Part shown: positions 28,839-38,218 of the stretch, in pieces
Numbering within the stretch: position 1 is the stretch's first letter
Layout: every line of letters starts with the position of its first letter
Origin: Falsihalocynthiibacter arcticus
GTDB lineage: Bacteria > Pseudomonadota > Alphaproteobacteria > Rhodobacterales > Rhodobacteraceae
DNA length: 64,000 bases
Assembly: GCF_000812665.2 (NCBI RefSeq)
Contig: NZ_CP014327.1
Span: forward strand, 1,443,501 to 1,507,500
Direction of reading: 5' to 3'
Program-made: the position numbers and the translations under genes
The notes under the pieces: generated by a model
Seen by the model: the letters and a program-made list of their open reading frames with translations, nothing else
Database searches by the model: none
What the model was told of the DNA's origin: nothing

Positions 28839-29520
28839 CAATGTGACCCTAATGCAGGGGAGTTTCGCCTTAAAGGCCGATTTTGAGATCGAAACTGGCG
28901 ATCATGTTGCGGTGATCGGGCCTTCTGGTGCGGGGAAGTCGACGCTAATTTCTGCGGTCGCTGGTTTCCTTGCGCCAACGACGGGAAAGATCTTTTGGCA
29001 GGGGCAGGATTTGGCCTCATTAGGGCCGGGTGCGCGGCCCATGAGTATCTTGTTTCAGGACAACAACCTGTTTCCGCATCTCTCCGTTGCCCAGAACGTG
29101 GGGCTTGGGCTTCGGCCCGATTTGCGGTTGTCCAAGGAGGAGAGCGCGCGGGTTGCAGAGGCGTTGGAACAAGTAGGGTTGGAGGCGAAAGCCGAGAGCA
29201 AACCGGCGGAACTTTCGGGGGGGCAAATGGCGCGTGTGGCGATCGCGCGGATGGTGCTGCGGGCCCGTCCATTGATGCTGTTGGATGAGCCGTTTTCGGC
29301 GCTTGGACCCGCGCTTAAACGCGAGATGTTGCAGCTTGTGAGTGACGTTGCCAACGACACGGGCGCGACGCTTTTGATGATCACCCACGACCCCGAAGAT
29401 GCCCGTCGGATCGCGCAGAAAACCGTGCTGGTGGCGGGGGGCAATGCGTTGCCACCGATGGACACGCAGGACGCGTTGGATGATCCGCCCGCAGAGCTTG
29501 CGGCCTATCTTGGGGTCTAG
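28825..29520 (+). CDS. thiQ: Thiamine ABC transporter, ATP-binding protein
   Basis: ATPase of 231 residues with Walker A GPSGAGKST, Q-loop FQDNNLFPHLS, signature ELSGGQMARVAIARM, Walker B LMLLDEPFSAL and switch His in ITHDPEDARR. ATG 28825 has GGAGG ten bases upstream and overlaps the thiP end by 14 bases; a frame start at 28789 would add 12 residues and is less likely. The ribosome site lies inside thiP, so translation is probably coupled. A bidirectional hairpin follows the stop. Confidence 0.94.
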   Translation: MLRFDNVTLMQGSFALKADFEIETGDHVAVIGPSGAGKSTLISAVAGFLAPTTGKIFWQGQDLASLGPGARPMSILFQDNNLFPHLSVAQNVGLGLRPDLRLSKEESARVAEALEQVGLEAKAESKPAELSGGQMARVAIARMVLRARPLMLLDEPFSALGPALKREMLQLVSDVANDTGATLLMITHDPEDARRIAQKTVLVAGGNALPPMDTQDALDDPPAELAAYLGV

Positions 29521-29525
29521 ATTTT

Positions 29526-29557
29526 AAAAAAAGCGCCCTTCGAAAAGGACGCTTTTT
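29526..29557. terminator. Bidirectional terminator between thiQ and petC
   Basis: AAAAAAAGCGCCCTT and AAGGACGCTTTTT pair around CGAA with one mismatch. Runs of A on the left and T on the right let the hairpin end both the rightward thiBPQ and the leftward petABC transcripts. Confidence 0.88.
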
Positions 29558-29581
29558 AAACTTTTTAAACTTTGAAACAGC

Positions 29582-30364
29582 CTAGTGTTTGCGTTTGTAG
29601 GGCGCCCAAATCTTTTTGTTGACCAGATACAGAAGCACGGACAGAAGCAAAAGCATCAGCACGGCGACGAAGCCAGCCTGCTTGCGGGCCATCATTTTTG
29701 GCTCTGCAGTCCACATCAAGAAGGCCGCAACATCTTCGGCTTCGTGGTGGATTTCGTTGCTGTGACCGTCGTCGAAATCAACATCTTCGCCGGCAAGAGG
29801 GGGAGCCATCGCGATCCAGCCACCAGGGAAGGCGGTGTTTTCATAGAACGTCGATCCGGCTTCTTCTTTTTCTTCACCTGTGTAGCTGGTGAGGAGAGCG
29901 GCGATGTATTCTGGTCCACCGATGCCCTGAATAAGCTGGTTGAGCCCTGTGCCGTATGGGCCGTGGAACGCAGCGCGTTTTTTGGCCATGAGCGAGAGAT
30001 CAGGGGCGTTTTCAAGACCCGAAGCGGGGAAGTGATCGGAAGGTTTGGCTTCGCGGAAGTCATCCAACTCAGGATCGAAAACTTCGAACTGAGTGGAATA
30101 GGCGCGAACCTGCTCTTCGGGAAGCTCAGGGCCGCCTGCGTCCCCAAGGGTGCGCAAAGCGACGTATTGCAAGCCGTGACAGGCCGAACAAACTTCAGTG
30201 TAAACCTTGAGGCCACGTTGAAGTTGGTTTTGGTCGTATTTACCAAAGGGACCTTCGTAAGAGAAATCCGCATCATGGATGCTGGCTTCGTCGCCCGCTG
30301 CGAAAGCCGATCCTGCTGATAAAATGACAGCAGCAAAGGCGGAAAGGGTGAGTTTCTTGATCAT
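29582..30364 (-). CDS. petC: Cytochrome c1 of the bc1 complex
   Basis: Haem-containing subunit of ubiquinol:cytochrome c reductase, anchored by a C-terminal helix with its haem domain in the periplasm. The signal peptide ends near SAFA-AGDE. The haem motif is VCSACH (about residues 50-55 of the precursor) and the sixth-ligand methionine is in [12 protein letters not shown]. The membrane anchor near the C-terminus ([15 protein letters not shown]) is followed by a basic tail. I start at ATG 30364 (AAGGA upstream) and not 30385. Third gene of petABC, 17 bases after petB. Confidence 0.95.
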   Translation of the reverse strand: MIKKLTLSAFAAVILSAGSAFAAGDEASIHDADFSYEGPFGKYDQNQLQRGLKVYTEVCSACHGLQYVALRTLGDAGGPELPEEQVRAYSTQFEVFDPELDDFREAKPSDHFPASGLENAPDLSLMAKKRAAFHGPYGTGLNQLIQGIGGPEYIAALLTSYTGEEKEEAGSTFYENTAFPGGWIAMAPPLAGEDVDFDDGHSNEIHHEAEDVAAFLMWTAEPKMMARKQAGFVAVLMLLLLSVLLYLVNKKIWAPYKRKH

Positions 30365-30381
30365 TGTTCTCTGATCCTTTC

Positions 30382-31713
30382 TCACTTCGCCGCAGATGCG
30401 TCGGACGCATCTTTGGGATAGTGGGCGTTGAAATCGTCTTCGATGGTGTCAGGCATTGGGAGTGGTTTCTCGATCACGCCAAGGAGCGGCAGGATGATGA
30501 GGAAATACGCGAACCAATATGTGGCACCGATGAGCGAGATCCAGTCATGTGGGAACTCTGTATCACGGGAACCAACCCACATCAGGACCAAGAAATCGAG
30601 GGCCAGAAGGGCAAACCACCATTTGAACATGGGACGGAAGCGACCAGAACGCACGCTGGATGTATCGAGCCAAGGGGCCAGAGCCATCACAAAGATCGCG
30701 CCAAACATTGCGATCACACCAAAGAACTTAGCGTCAACAATGCCGCCTGTGAGGGCAGAAGTCAGTTGAACAGCCCAAACATCCGCCGTGAAGGCCCGCA
30801 GGATCGCGTAGAAGGGCAGGTAGTACCATTCAGGAACAATGTGCGCAGGTGTCACAAGGGGGTTCGCAGGGATGTAGTTGTCAGGGTGGCCGAGGTAGTT
30901 TGGCATGAAGCCAACGACCGCAAAGAACACAGTTAGGACAACCGCGAGAGCAAAGAAGTCTTTGATCACGAAGTAGGGCCAGAACGGAAGCGTATCTGCT
31001 TCAGCTTCTTTTTTGGAACCGCGACGTACTTCAACACCTGTGGGGTTGCCGTTGCCCGTTGTGTGGAACGCCCAGATGTGAACGATCACAAGGCCAGCAA
31101 TCACGAAAGGCAGCAAGAAGTGTAGCGAGAAGAAGCGGTTGAGCGTGGCGTTATCCACCGCAGGCCCGCCAAGGAGCCATGTTTGCAAGGCTTCGCCCAC
31201 GAAGGGGATCGCACCGAACAAGCCGGTAATAACAGTCGCGCCCCAGAAGGACATTTGGCCCCATGGAAGAACGTAGCCAAGAAAACCGGTCGCCATCATC
31301 ATCAGATAGATGAGCATGCCGATGATCCAAGTGATCTCGCGCGGGGATTTGTACGAACCGTAGTAAAGGCCACGGAAGATGTGCAAATACACGGCGATAA
31401 AGAACAGGGACGCGCCGTTTGCGTGCAGGTAACGCAGCATATGGCCACCATTCACGTTGCGCATGATGTGCTCAACGCTTGAGAAGGCGAGGTCAACATG
31501 TGGCGTGTAGTGCATCGCAAGAATGATGCCGGTAATGATTTGTAGCACCAGACAGAATGCCAAAACGATACCCCAGATCCACATCCAGTTTAGATTTTTG
31601 GGTGTGGGGATCATGATTGTATCGTACAAAAGGCCAATTACGGGCAGACGCTCGTGGACCCATTTTTCAAAGCCCGTCTTGGGCTCGTAATGATCGTGCG
31701 GAATTCCTGACAT
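30382..31713 (-). CDS. petB: Cytochrome b of the bc1 complex
   Basis: Integral subunit of 443 residues with two b haems and the Qo and Qi quinone sites. Eight membrane helices are expected. Visible marks are [17 protein letters not shown] (haem ligand helix), [19 protein letters not shown] near the Qo site, the second ligand helix [19 protein letters not shown] (short: [20 protein letters not shown]) and [13 protein letters not shown], the Qo-site PEWY motif. It is the second gene of petABC and overlaps neither neighbour. Confidence 0.97.
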   Translation of the reverse strand: MSGIPHDHYEPKTGFEKWVHERLPVIGLLYDTIMIPTPKNLNWMWIWGIVLAFCLVLQIITGIILAMHYTPHVDLAFSSVEHIMRNVNGGHMLRYLHANGASLFFIAVYLHIFRGLYYGSYKSPREITWIIGMLIYLMMMATGFLGYVLPWGQMSFWGATVITGLFGAIPFVGEALQTWLLGGPAVDNATLNRFFSLHFLLPFVIAGLVIVHIWAFHTTGNGNPTGVEVRRGSKKEAEADTLPFWPYFVIKDFFALAVVLTVFFAVVGFMPNYLGHPDNYIPANPLVTPAHIVPEWYYLPFYAILRAFTADVWAVQLTSALTGGIVDAKFFGVIAMFGAIFVMALAPWLDTSSVRSGRFRPMFKWWFALLALDFLVLMWVGSRDTEFPHDWISLIGATYWFAYFLIILPLLGVIEKPLPMPDTIEDDFNAHYPKDASDASAAK

Positions 31714-31723
31714 TACGTTTTCC

Positions 31724-32305
31724 CTATCCGAGTTGAATTGTTGTTTCGTCTACAAAGCCAGCGACTGGAACCGGAAGGTTCTCGGGTGCTGGACCTTTGC
31801 GGATGCGACCGGCTGTGTCGTAGTGGCTGCCGTGACAAGGGCAGAACCAGCCGTCAAAATCGCCTGCGCCGTCGCCCAAAGGCACACAGCCAAGGTGCGT
31901 ACAAACGCCCATCATCACGAGCCATGCGCCGGCTTCGTCCAAGGTGCGGTTCGCGTCATCTGCGTTATTCAGATCCGAGAGGGGCCCGACATCAAGGATG
32001 TTGGCGTTGCGTGCGTGGTGATCCACAAGATCGGCCGTATCGCCTGCACGCCCTTCTTCGATTTCAGTCTCGGTACGGTGACGGATGAAAACGGGCTTAC
32101 CGCGCCATTTTACTGTCAGCTGCGTACCAACTTCGACCTCTGAAATATCAACACGAATTGAGGCTAGGGCTTGGACATCTGCGCTGGGATTCATCTGATT
32201 GACTAGCGGCCAGACGGCGGCACCAGTCGCAACTGCTGCTGTACCTGCTGTCGCATAGTACAGGAAATCCCGGCGTGTGCCTTCGTGATCTTCTGCGTGG
32301 GACAC
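31724..32305 (-). CDS. petA: Rieske iron-sulfur protein of the bc1 complex
   Basis: A 193-residue subunit with one N-terminal membrane anchor and a periplasmic 2Fe-2S head. A Tat-type twin-arginine signal is in [13 protein letters not shown]. Cluster ligands are [10 protein letters not shown] and CPCHGSHYD. The start is GTG at 32305 with GGAGAGA seven bases before it. First gene of the operon petABC. The perfect inverted repeat at 32414-32432 lies about 110 bases upstream. Confidence 0.96.
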   Translation of the reverse strand: MSHAEDHEGTRRDFLYYATAGTAAVATGAAVWPLVNQMNPSADVQALASIRVDISEVEVGTQLTVKWRGKPVFIRHRTETEIEEGRAGDTADLVDHHARNANILDVGPLSDLNNADDANRTLDEAGAWLVMMGVCTHLGCVPLGDGAGDFDGWFCPCHGSHYDTAGRIRKGPAPENLPVPVAGFVDETTIQLG

Positions 32306-32413
32306 GAGTATCTCTCCATTTTTTAGCTTAGGTAGCTAGAAACGTTCGTCACCCGCATATGCGCGGGAGGCTTAAAACGGTGTTTAGCGGCCCAATTCGT
32401 TCCCGTCTAGCGG

Positions 32414-32432
32414 TCAATCTGGCGCAGATTGA
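32414..32432. promoter_or_regulatory. Perfect inverted repeat upstream of petA
   Basis: TCAATCTG-GCG-CAGATTGA is an exact eight-base inverted repeat with a three-base spacer, 109 bases before the petA start and 43 bases after the stop of the leftward GST gene. No T run follows in either direction, so an operator is more likely than a terminator. Which protein would bind is unknown; PetR or PetP are obvious candidates by known biology. Confidence 0.45.
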
Positions 32433-32475
32433 GAGATAAATGTGGATTGTGGGGTTTTCGCCGCGAAAATCGTAC

Positions 32476-33084
32476 CTATTTAGGGGGAATCGTTGCCGTC
32501 ATTGAGTCGCGAGCGGCGAATCCTGCATACCAATCGTCCAAAAGTGGTGCCGATTGGCGCCATCCTCGGTCGTCGTGGCGAAAATCGACATAGCCAAGCG
32601 CACAGGCGACGGCGATCTGCCCCATTGAGATTGGACCTTCAAGATGTGGAATCCAGCGCGCCTCTAGGGCGGCAATGGCGTTTGCAATCTTGTGCCACTG
32701 GGCCTCGATATAGTCATGAAATTGTTTGTCGACGGGGCGGAGGCGCGTTTCATAGACCATCAAAATGGCTGCGTCCAAAATTCCGTCTGCGGTGGCCTCA
32801 AGAGTCAAAATATCCCAACGCGAATTGTCGTTGCCATAAAGGCCGCTCTTGGCGCGGGCATCCAGATACTGACAAATCACACGGCTATCGTACAGGGTTG
32901 CGCCGTCTGGCCGTGCAAGGGCGGGGACTTTGCTGAGCGGATTTTGCGCGGCGTATCCTTTGGCCGGGGCGAGGGGCGTTCCATGCGTCGGGACCAGCTG
33001 CACGTCATTAAGTCGCCCAGTTTCATGCAGCAGGACCATAACTTTGCGAACGTAGGGCGAGGTCGGACTATAAAAAAGTTCCAT
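32476..33084 (-). CDS. Glutathione S-transferase family protein
   Basis: Cytosolic 202-residue GST. Thioredoxin-like N-terminal domain with FYSPTSPYVRKVMVLLHE and LSKVPALARPDG (cis-proline), then DSRVICQYLD, the glutathione-binding turn. Helical C-terminal domain (about 85-202) in which SMGQIAVACALGYVDFR replaces the more common N-cap S/TxxD, typical of this subgroup. Substrate unknown. It is followed downstream by petABC after 170 bases and preceded by the PaiB-like gene at 18 bases, so the two may form an operon. Confidence 0.83.
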   Translation of the reverse strand: MELFYSPTSPYVRKVMVLLHETGRLNDVQLVPTHGTPLAPAKGYAAQNPLSKVPALARPDGATLYDSRVICQYLDARAKSGLYGNDNSRWDILTLEATADGILDAAILMVYETRLRPVDKQFHDYIEAQWHKIANAIAALEARWIPHLEGPISMGQIAVACALGYVDFRHDDRGWRQSAPLLDDWYAGFAARDSMTATIPPK

Positions 33085-33102
33085 GTAAAATTCCTTTGAA
33101 TA

Positions 33103-33723
33103 TTAGTCGTTGGAGCCGAGCATCAGCGCCGCAAGGGTATTGGTTTCATGCCCCAAGTTATGGGCCTTGGTCATTTTTGCCGCCGCGTGTCGCGCATCAG
33201 TGGGTTTATTTTGCCCGAGTTTCCATGTCCCGTCGATGTTTTCGATGGTCATTCGGCAGGGGACAATCATTCGCATCATCTTTTCAAGGGGTTCGGGCGA
33301 CATTTTATCTGCCTTCCACGGCGTTTTGGGGAGCAGGCGGGCTTCGTTTGCAGCGGAGAGGCGATCAAGGTGGGCGCGTAGTTCTGTCGCTTCTAACTTT
33401 TCGAGTGTGCCACGCAGGTGGACGGATATATAGTTCCACGTGGGAACTTGTTCGTCGATCTCGTACCAATCGGGGGAGATGTAACTATCTGGTCCCGCGA
33501 CGGAAACCACAGCCTGTGCGGGATTAGAAAGCGCGCGGGCGATGGGATTGGAGCGCACCAGATGCAGCTCGACGGTTTTACCATCGTCGGAAATTAAAAA
33601 CGGGATATGCGCCAATAAGGGGCCGTCTTCGCCATTGATCGCAAGGGTGCCAAACCCGCGCTCACGGGCGAACCCGAGGTTTTGCTCAAGGCTGGCGTCG
33701 TGGAAAATGGGATTCGGGTGCAT
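33103..33723 (-). CDS. FMN-binding negative transcriptional regulator, PaiB family
   Basis: Split-barrel flavin-binding fold of 206 residues. The family opening MHPNPIFHDAS is followed by AHIPFLISDDGKTVELHLVR, SPDWYEIDEQVPTWNYISVH and the helical end KPTDARHAAAKM. PaiB of Bacillus subtilis is a repressor of sporulation and degradative enzyme genes; in proteobacteria the role is not established and it may be an oxidoreductase. No helix-turn-helix is visible. It is 18 bases upstream of a GST gene on the same strand. Confidence 0.82.
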   Translation of the reverse strand: MHPNPIFHDASLEQNLGFARERGFGTLAINGEDGPLLAHIPFLISDDGKTVELHLVRSNPIARALSNPAQAVVSVAGPDSYISPDWYEIDEQVPTWNYISVHLRGTLEKLEATELRAHLDRLSAANEARLLPKTPWKADKMSPEPLEKMMRMIVPCRMTIENIDGTWKLGQNKPTDARHAAAKMTKAHNLGHETNTLAALMLGSND

Positions 33724-33801
33724 TCTGCGTCCTTTGTCGATTTTGGACCAGTGTCACCTCAAAATACAGTCGGTCGCAAGTTGGATTTACGCAGAGCCGG
33801 T

Positions 33802-34428
33802 TTATGGGAAGTCGATACCCGCCGTATCTGGCATCCAAACGGGGTGTTTCACCATAATATGGGCAAAGCGGGGCGAGGCCAGAAATGTTTCTAGCCAGCG
33901 GATCAAATCGGGCCAAGGCTGTGCGTCAAACCACACGCGATCGACATTGGCGAATTGGCGCACGAAGGTGACAATGCCCATGTCGGCGAGTGTTGGGTGC
34001 TCGCCCAAAAGATATGGGGTGTGGGCCAGTCGCGTATTTAGGTCTTGTAGAAACAGGGAGGCTTTTGTGCGCTCCTCGGTGGAATCGACGCCCTCATAGC
34101 GGGTCGCGTATTTGTAACGATCCAGCGCGGATTTAAACGGGCCATCAGAGCGCTTAATCAGCGCGAGAGCCTCCGCTTGACCGTTGAGCCAGCCCTCGGG
34201 ATCGTTTTGCGACAAGGCCCAGATCATAATGTCGAGGCTCTCGTCGACCACGCCGTTTGGCAGAATCAAAACCGGTACGGTCCCTTTGGGGGAGGCCTCA
34301 AGCATGGCTTCAGGCTTGTCGCGCAACAGTATTTCGCGGAGTTCGCAGGGGATTTGCGCGGAGGCAAGGGCAAGGCGGGCGCGCATGGCGTAGGGGCAGC
34401 GGCGAAAGGAATAGAGGAGGGGTTTCAT
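33802..34428 (-). CDS. Glutathione S-transferase family protein (CPYA type)
   Basis: A 208-residue GST with a glutaredoxin-like active site in FRRCPYAMRARLAL, then KGTVPVLILPNG and DESLDIMIWAL. The C-terminal helical domain includes LLGEHPTLADMGIVTFVRQFA with the usual N-cap TLADM. The cysteine suggests thiol-transfer or deglutathionylation chemistry. ATG 34428 overlaps the mtaB stop by four bases; the longer open frame to 34719 runs antisense-free through mtaB and is not real coding. Part of the chain dapF-mtaB-GST. Confidence 0.83.
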   Translation of the reverse strand: MKPLLYSFRRCPYAMRARLALASAQIPCELREILLRDKPEAMLEASPKGTVPVLILPNGVVDESLDIMIWALSQNDPEGWLNGQAEALALIKRSDGPFKSALDRYKYATRYEGVDSTEERTKASLFLQDLNTRLAHTPYLLGEHPTLADMGIVTFVRQFANVDRVWFDAQPWPDLIRWLETFLASPRFAHIMVKHPVWMPDTAGIDFP

Positions 34429-35693
34429 GCGGTAAGCTGATTTCCCGTCACGCCGAGGATCGTCGCCTGAACGATTTGGCCCTCGATTTGCGGAGCGTCG
34501 AAATGCACCTCGGTGAATTGCTCGGTGCGGCCCATATGGGGGTTTTCCAGCAGAATAGAGTGCGATTTTCCAACTTGCGCCGCGAGGTGCAGGGCAACCC
34601 GTTCGTCGCCAGCCTTGCGAAGACGCGCGGCGCGGGATTTGATCGCGTTGCCATTCACGGCGGGCATCCGCGCGGCGGGGGTGCCTTCGCGGGCGGAATA
34701 GGGGAAGACGTGGAGCCACGTTAGATCGCAGTCCGTCACCATTTTAAGGGAGTTAGCAAACATCGCCTCAGTTTCGGTGGGGAAACCCGCGATGATATCT
34801 GCGCCGAAGGTCATTTCGGGGCGCAAACGTTTGGCTTCCTCGCAAAAGGCAATCGCATCGTCGCGCAAATGGCGGCGTTTCATGCGCTTGAGGATCATGT
34901 CGTCGCCCGCTTGCAAGCTAAGGTGAAGATGCGGCATCAGGCGCGGTTCGGTCGCGATGGCCTGCATTAGGTTGTCGTCCACTTCGATGGAATCAATCGA
35001 GCTGATCCGAAGGCGGGGCAGGTCGGGGATCAGTTTGAGAATGCGCATCACTAAATCGCCAAGTTTCGGCGTGGCGGGCAAATCGGCGCCCCAACTGGTG
35101 AGGTCAACGCCCGTCAGCACCACCTCGTTGTAGCCTTTTTGCACGAGGCGTTTGATTTGGTCGATGACAACGCCCGCAGGAACGGAGCGCGAATTGCCGC
35201 GGCCATAGGGGATGATGCAGAAGGTGCAGCGATGATCACAGCCGTTTTGGACCTGAACATAGGCGCGACTGCGGGTGCCGAAGCCGTCGATCAAATGGCC
35301 CGCGGTTTCGGTGACGGCCATGATGTCGTTGACCTGTACCGCCTCGGTTTGGCCGATGAAATCGGGGGCCATCGACGCCCAAGTCTCGGCCTGCATTTTT
35401 TCGGTATTGCCGATCACGATGTCGACTTCGGGCATGGCGGTAAAGGTGGCGGGTTCGGTTTGCGCCGCACAACCCGTCACGATCAATTTCGCGTCTGGGT
35501 TTTCGCGGCGTAATTTGCGGATTTCCTGCCGCGCTTTGCGGACAGCTTCCGCCGTGACCGCGCAGGTGTTGATGATGACGGCGTTTTGAACGCCTGCCGC
35601 TTCAGACAATTCCTTCATCGCCTCGGTTTCATAGGCGTTGAGGCGACAGCCAAGGGTCGTGAATTTTGGCGCGATGAAATTGGGGATACTCAT
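34425..35693 (-). CDS. mtaB: tRNA t6A37 methylthiotransferase MtaB
   Basis: Radical-SAM enzyme that adds a methylthio group to t6A at position 37 of ANN-decoding tRNAs. The N-terminal domain holds three cluster cysteines in TLGCRLNAYE, INTCAVTAEA and VTGCAAQTE. The radical-SAM triad is in CDHRCTFCIIPYGRG (about residues 150-165). A TRAM-like C-terminus is short, as in this group (QIEGQIVQATILG). Length 422 fits. It starts inside the dapF stop and ends in the next GST start, so all three are translationally linked. Confidence 0.93.
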   Translation of the reverse strand: MSIPNFIAPKFTTLGCRLNAYETEAMKELSEAAGVQNAVIINTCAVTAEAVRKARQEIRKLRRENPDAKLIVTGCAAQTEPATFTAMPEVDIVIGNTEKMQAETWASMAPDFIGQTEAVQVNDIMAVTETAGHLIDGFGTRSRAYVQVQNGCDHRCTFCIIPYGRGNSRSVPAGVVIDQIKRLVQKGYNEVVLTGVDLTSWGADLPATPKLGDLVMRILKLIPDLPRLRISSIDSIEVDDNLMQAIATEPRLMPHLHLSLQAGDDMILKRMKRRHLRDDAIAFCEEAKRLRPEMTFGADIIAGFPTETEAMFANSLKMVTDCDLTWLHVFPYSAREGTPAARMPAVNGNAIKSRAARLRKAGDERVALHLAAQVGKSHSILLENPHMGRTEQFTEVHFDAPQIEGQIVQATILGVTGNQLTA

Positions 35694-36529
35694 TTGACGG
35701 TATCCAAAAACGCGCGGTTTAGGCTGGCGTCAAAGACATGCATGGTCGCGCCCGTCATCCAGACACCATCGTCGCGCCAGTCAATTTGGAGTTCGCCACC
35801 GTCAAGCACAACCTCCGCACGACGCCCAGTGAGGCCACGGCGGGCGGCGGTGACCGCACTTGCGCAACTGCTTGAACCCGATGCCATCGTGACGCCCACG
35901 CCGCGCTCCCAGACCCGCATTCGGATGCGATCAGGGGCAAGAAGCGAGATGAACTGCACGTTGGTGCGCTCGGGGAAAAGGGGGTGCTGCTCAAACTTCG
36001 CGCCGAGAGTTTCCAGATCAATGGCGTCCGCGTCCTCAACGATAAAGGTGCAATGTGGATTGCCCATGCCCGTGGCGGTGGGATTGCCGTCAATGGGGAG
36101 GCCTAATGTGTCGATATTTTCCGCGATCGGCACGTCGTTCCAGTTTAGGAGCGGCGCGCCCATGTTGATCCGCGTGAGGCCATTGCCCGCGTCTTCGCCC
36201 AAAAGCACACCGCGCTCGGTGCGCAGAGTCACGTCTGAGGCACCAGATTCGGCCATCAAATGTCGGGCAATACAACGTGTGGCATTCCCGCAGGCCCCTG
36301 CAGTGGACCCATCAGCGTTATAAAACACCAACTCAACGTCCGAATCCTTACTGTCGAGGATTTCAGCCAATTGATCGAATCCCACACCAAGGTGCCGATG
36401 CCCTAATGCACGCGCCAAAGCAGGCGTCACAACGGGTGTGCGCCCACGAGAATCGATAACTACGAAATCATTTCCCAGCCCGTGCATTTTCATGAAAGGA
36501 AGGGAATCCATTGGAAAAGCCTGTGTCAT
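35690..36529 (-). CDS. dapF: Diaminopimelate epimerase
   Basis: PLP-independent racemase that makes meso-diaminopimelate for lysine and peptidoglycan. The opening KMHGLGNDFVVIDSRG, the first catalytic Cys in GACGNATRCIA, and the second in MASGSSSCASAV are all present; the second motif usually reads ACGTG-A, so GSSSCAS is a known variant in this group as far as I recall. I start at ATG 36529 (279 residues). Later ATGs at 36511 and 36493 also keep the active site, and none has a strong ribosome site, so the start is uncertain. Confidence 0.93.
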   Translation of the reverse strand: MTQAFPMDSLPFMKMHGLGNDFVVIDSRGRTPVVTPALARALGHRHLGVGFDQLAEILDSKDSDVELVFYNADGSTAGACGNATRCIARHLMAESGASDVTLRTERGVLLGEDAGNGLTRINMGAPLLNWNDVPIAENIDTLGLPIDGNPTATGMGNPHCTFIVEDADAIDLETLGAKFEQHPLFPERTNVQFISLLAPDRIRMRVWERGVGVTMASGSSSCASAVTAARRGLTGRRAEVVLDGGELQIDWRDDGVWMTGATMHVFDASLNRAFLDTVK

Positions 36530-36637
36530 AAGGGCGATATAGACCCCCTGAAAAAGATTTACCAGCAATCCGACGGAAAAGTGTGAAAAGAGGCTTGACC
36601 CCAGCGCTCCACAAACTTAGAGAAGCCCGACAAGTGT

Positions 36638-36713
36638 GGGCCGGTAGCTCAGTTGGTAGAGCAACTGACTTTTAATCAGTAGGTCTCGGGTTCGGATCCC
36701 GACCGGCTCACCA
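36638..36713 (+). tRNA. tRNA-Lys (UUU)
   Basis: All arms fold: acceptor GGGCCGG with CCGGCTC (one G-U), D arm GCTC-AGTTGGTA-GAGC, anticodon stem CTGA with TCAG around CTTTTAA (anticodon TTT), T arm TCGGG-TTCGGAT-CCCGA, and an encoded CCA end at 36711-36713. It stands alone between dapF (divergent) and a scarred region that contains a decayed integrase, as expected for an integration target. Confidence 0.97.
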
Positions 36714-37034
36714 TTTTATCTAAATTAATCAATGGTTAGTGCTTGTGCTCAATAGGTTCTGCGTGAGGGTGACTTTCCGCCGGAAGCAGTAGGATTGAGA
36801 AAGTCGACAAATCTAGCGGTGCAGTTTAGCAACGAGACCGACTCGCCGAATCGCTTTGATAGTGGCGCTACAAGACATTCGTTGTTCTAAGGTTGACTTG
36901 TTCTTGGCTGCTATCGGACCTAAACTGCCGTTTGCACCCAGTGCTTATGACGCAAATCAACTTCACCAAAGCAGATGTTGCGGTATATAGGTTTCCGAGC
37001 TCGTGAACTGCTGGGCTTGGTTCGACCATTCGAG

Positions 37035-37730
37035 TTACATGAGTGTTCGAGAGATTGTCTTCATAATGGCGTCGAACCAATAGGGGCATTGAGTTGTGAT
37101 CGTTTCGTAAAACTTGACGATCAACAGTTTGTTGCCAGTGATCCAACTTATCACGTCTGCACTGATCACCGCATTAACGGCGACCACGGCCTTCGATGAT
37201 GAAACCGCCCAGACCTTTCGAGCAGTCGCACTAATGAAATTTTGGATACGGTTCTGTAATGACACCTCGGCCATCTGTGCAGAGGCTCCGTCACCCTTTG
37301 CAGCTTCCTGATCGGGTGATAACGGAACTGCAGCTTCGGCTATTCGAACTGTTGTCGCGCTTGTTAGTGTATCGGCAATCCTATCACCGACTTTTTGCGC
37401 TTCTGGGTCACGTGGCCCAGTTAGGTATTTACGCATTTTCCGATCAACCTCAGGGGCTCCTGGATGGCCTAAGTAAATATTCTATGGGTTTCGCAGGTCT
37501 TTCAGTGCGGCTTCGACAAGGGAGGCTAGTTCGTTATCGCCATTGCGGACCGAGGCTAGAAGCCCGCTTTCAACCCGTTCTTGCACCGCCTGCCAAATTG
37601 GATGAATAGGCCCGCGGGCGCGGTTGCTGTCGTTGATTGTGGTGCAGTAACTGATTTTCTCAAAGAAGGCGCGATAGGCATCGCCGATGGTGTCGCGCAA
37701 GTCTTGGTGCCTTCGGTGCGAAGCCCCCAA
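37035..37730 (-). pseudogene. Unrecognised gene with an in-frame amber stop
   Basis: Two stretches lie in the same frame, separated only by TAG at 37482-37484: an upstream part ending ASLVEAALKDLRNP and a downstream part continuing NIYLGHPGAPEVDRKMRKYL to the stop at 37035. The join reads as one protein of roughly 230 residues. The end has a possible membrane segment (VVAVNAVISADVISWITG) and a basic tail. The 5' part runs into the integrase remnant in another frame, so the true start is lost. I do not recognise a family. Confidence 0.45.
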
Positions 37731-38218
37731 TCTTCGGCAGTGTTGAATAGTTTGGATAACACAGCCAGCATACGGTTCGCTTGGTAGGGCGTTTTATCGC
37801 TAACCTTGAGGTGCAATGCGTCAATATCGGGGCGCGTGACTCCTTCAATCACATGGGGCCGATTGCGTGGATCAATAAGCGGGTTAAATTGCTTCGATAA
37901 TCTCTCACCGTGGATGGTTTGCAGTGCCGCTCTGCGTAATCACGAATTAAACGCTCACAAAGTACCGCGACAGTTGGGGCTTGTCGGTGGGCCTGTCTAT
38001 TACCGGACGGGTCATCACCACGCGCTACATCGCCCAACAGACGTTTAGCTTCTGAACCGGGCCTCGTCAGCGGTCAATACGACCTGCGCTCCAATTGTGT
38101 AGCGACGCGTACGCTTCTCTTGAAGAGTAGGGTCGACGTCTAGCGCTCGCGTCTCTTCGGATCCGATAATTTCCCTAGTCTTTGCGAACGTTGCCGAGAT
38201 CATCCGTGCCACCGGCAT
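37690..38218 (-). pseudogene. Tyrosine-type integrase remnant
   Basis: N-terminal arm-binding domain and part of the core-binding domain of a P4-like integrase, in three frames. Fragment one from ATG 38218 reads EKRTRRYTIGAQVVLTADEAR, then an extra base near 38056 shifts frame to SEAKRLLGDVARGDDPSGNR and APTVAVLCERLIRDYAERH. Near 37850 a second shift leads to VIEGVTRPDIDALHLKVSDK and RMLAVLSKLFNTAEDWGL. The catalytic domain with the R..HxxR..Y residues is missing. The position beside tRNA-Lys fits a once-integrated element. Confidence 0.75.

Noticed and set aside
34429-34719. N-terminal extension of the GST gene by 97 codons
   Set aside because: It lies inside mtaB in another frame; the GST fold begins at MKPLLYSFRRCPYA, whose ATG overlaps the mtaB stop in the usual way.
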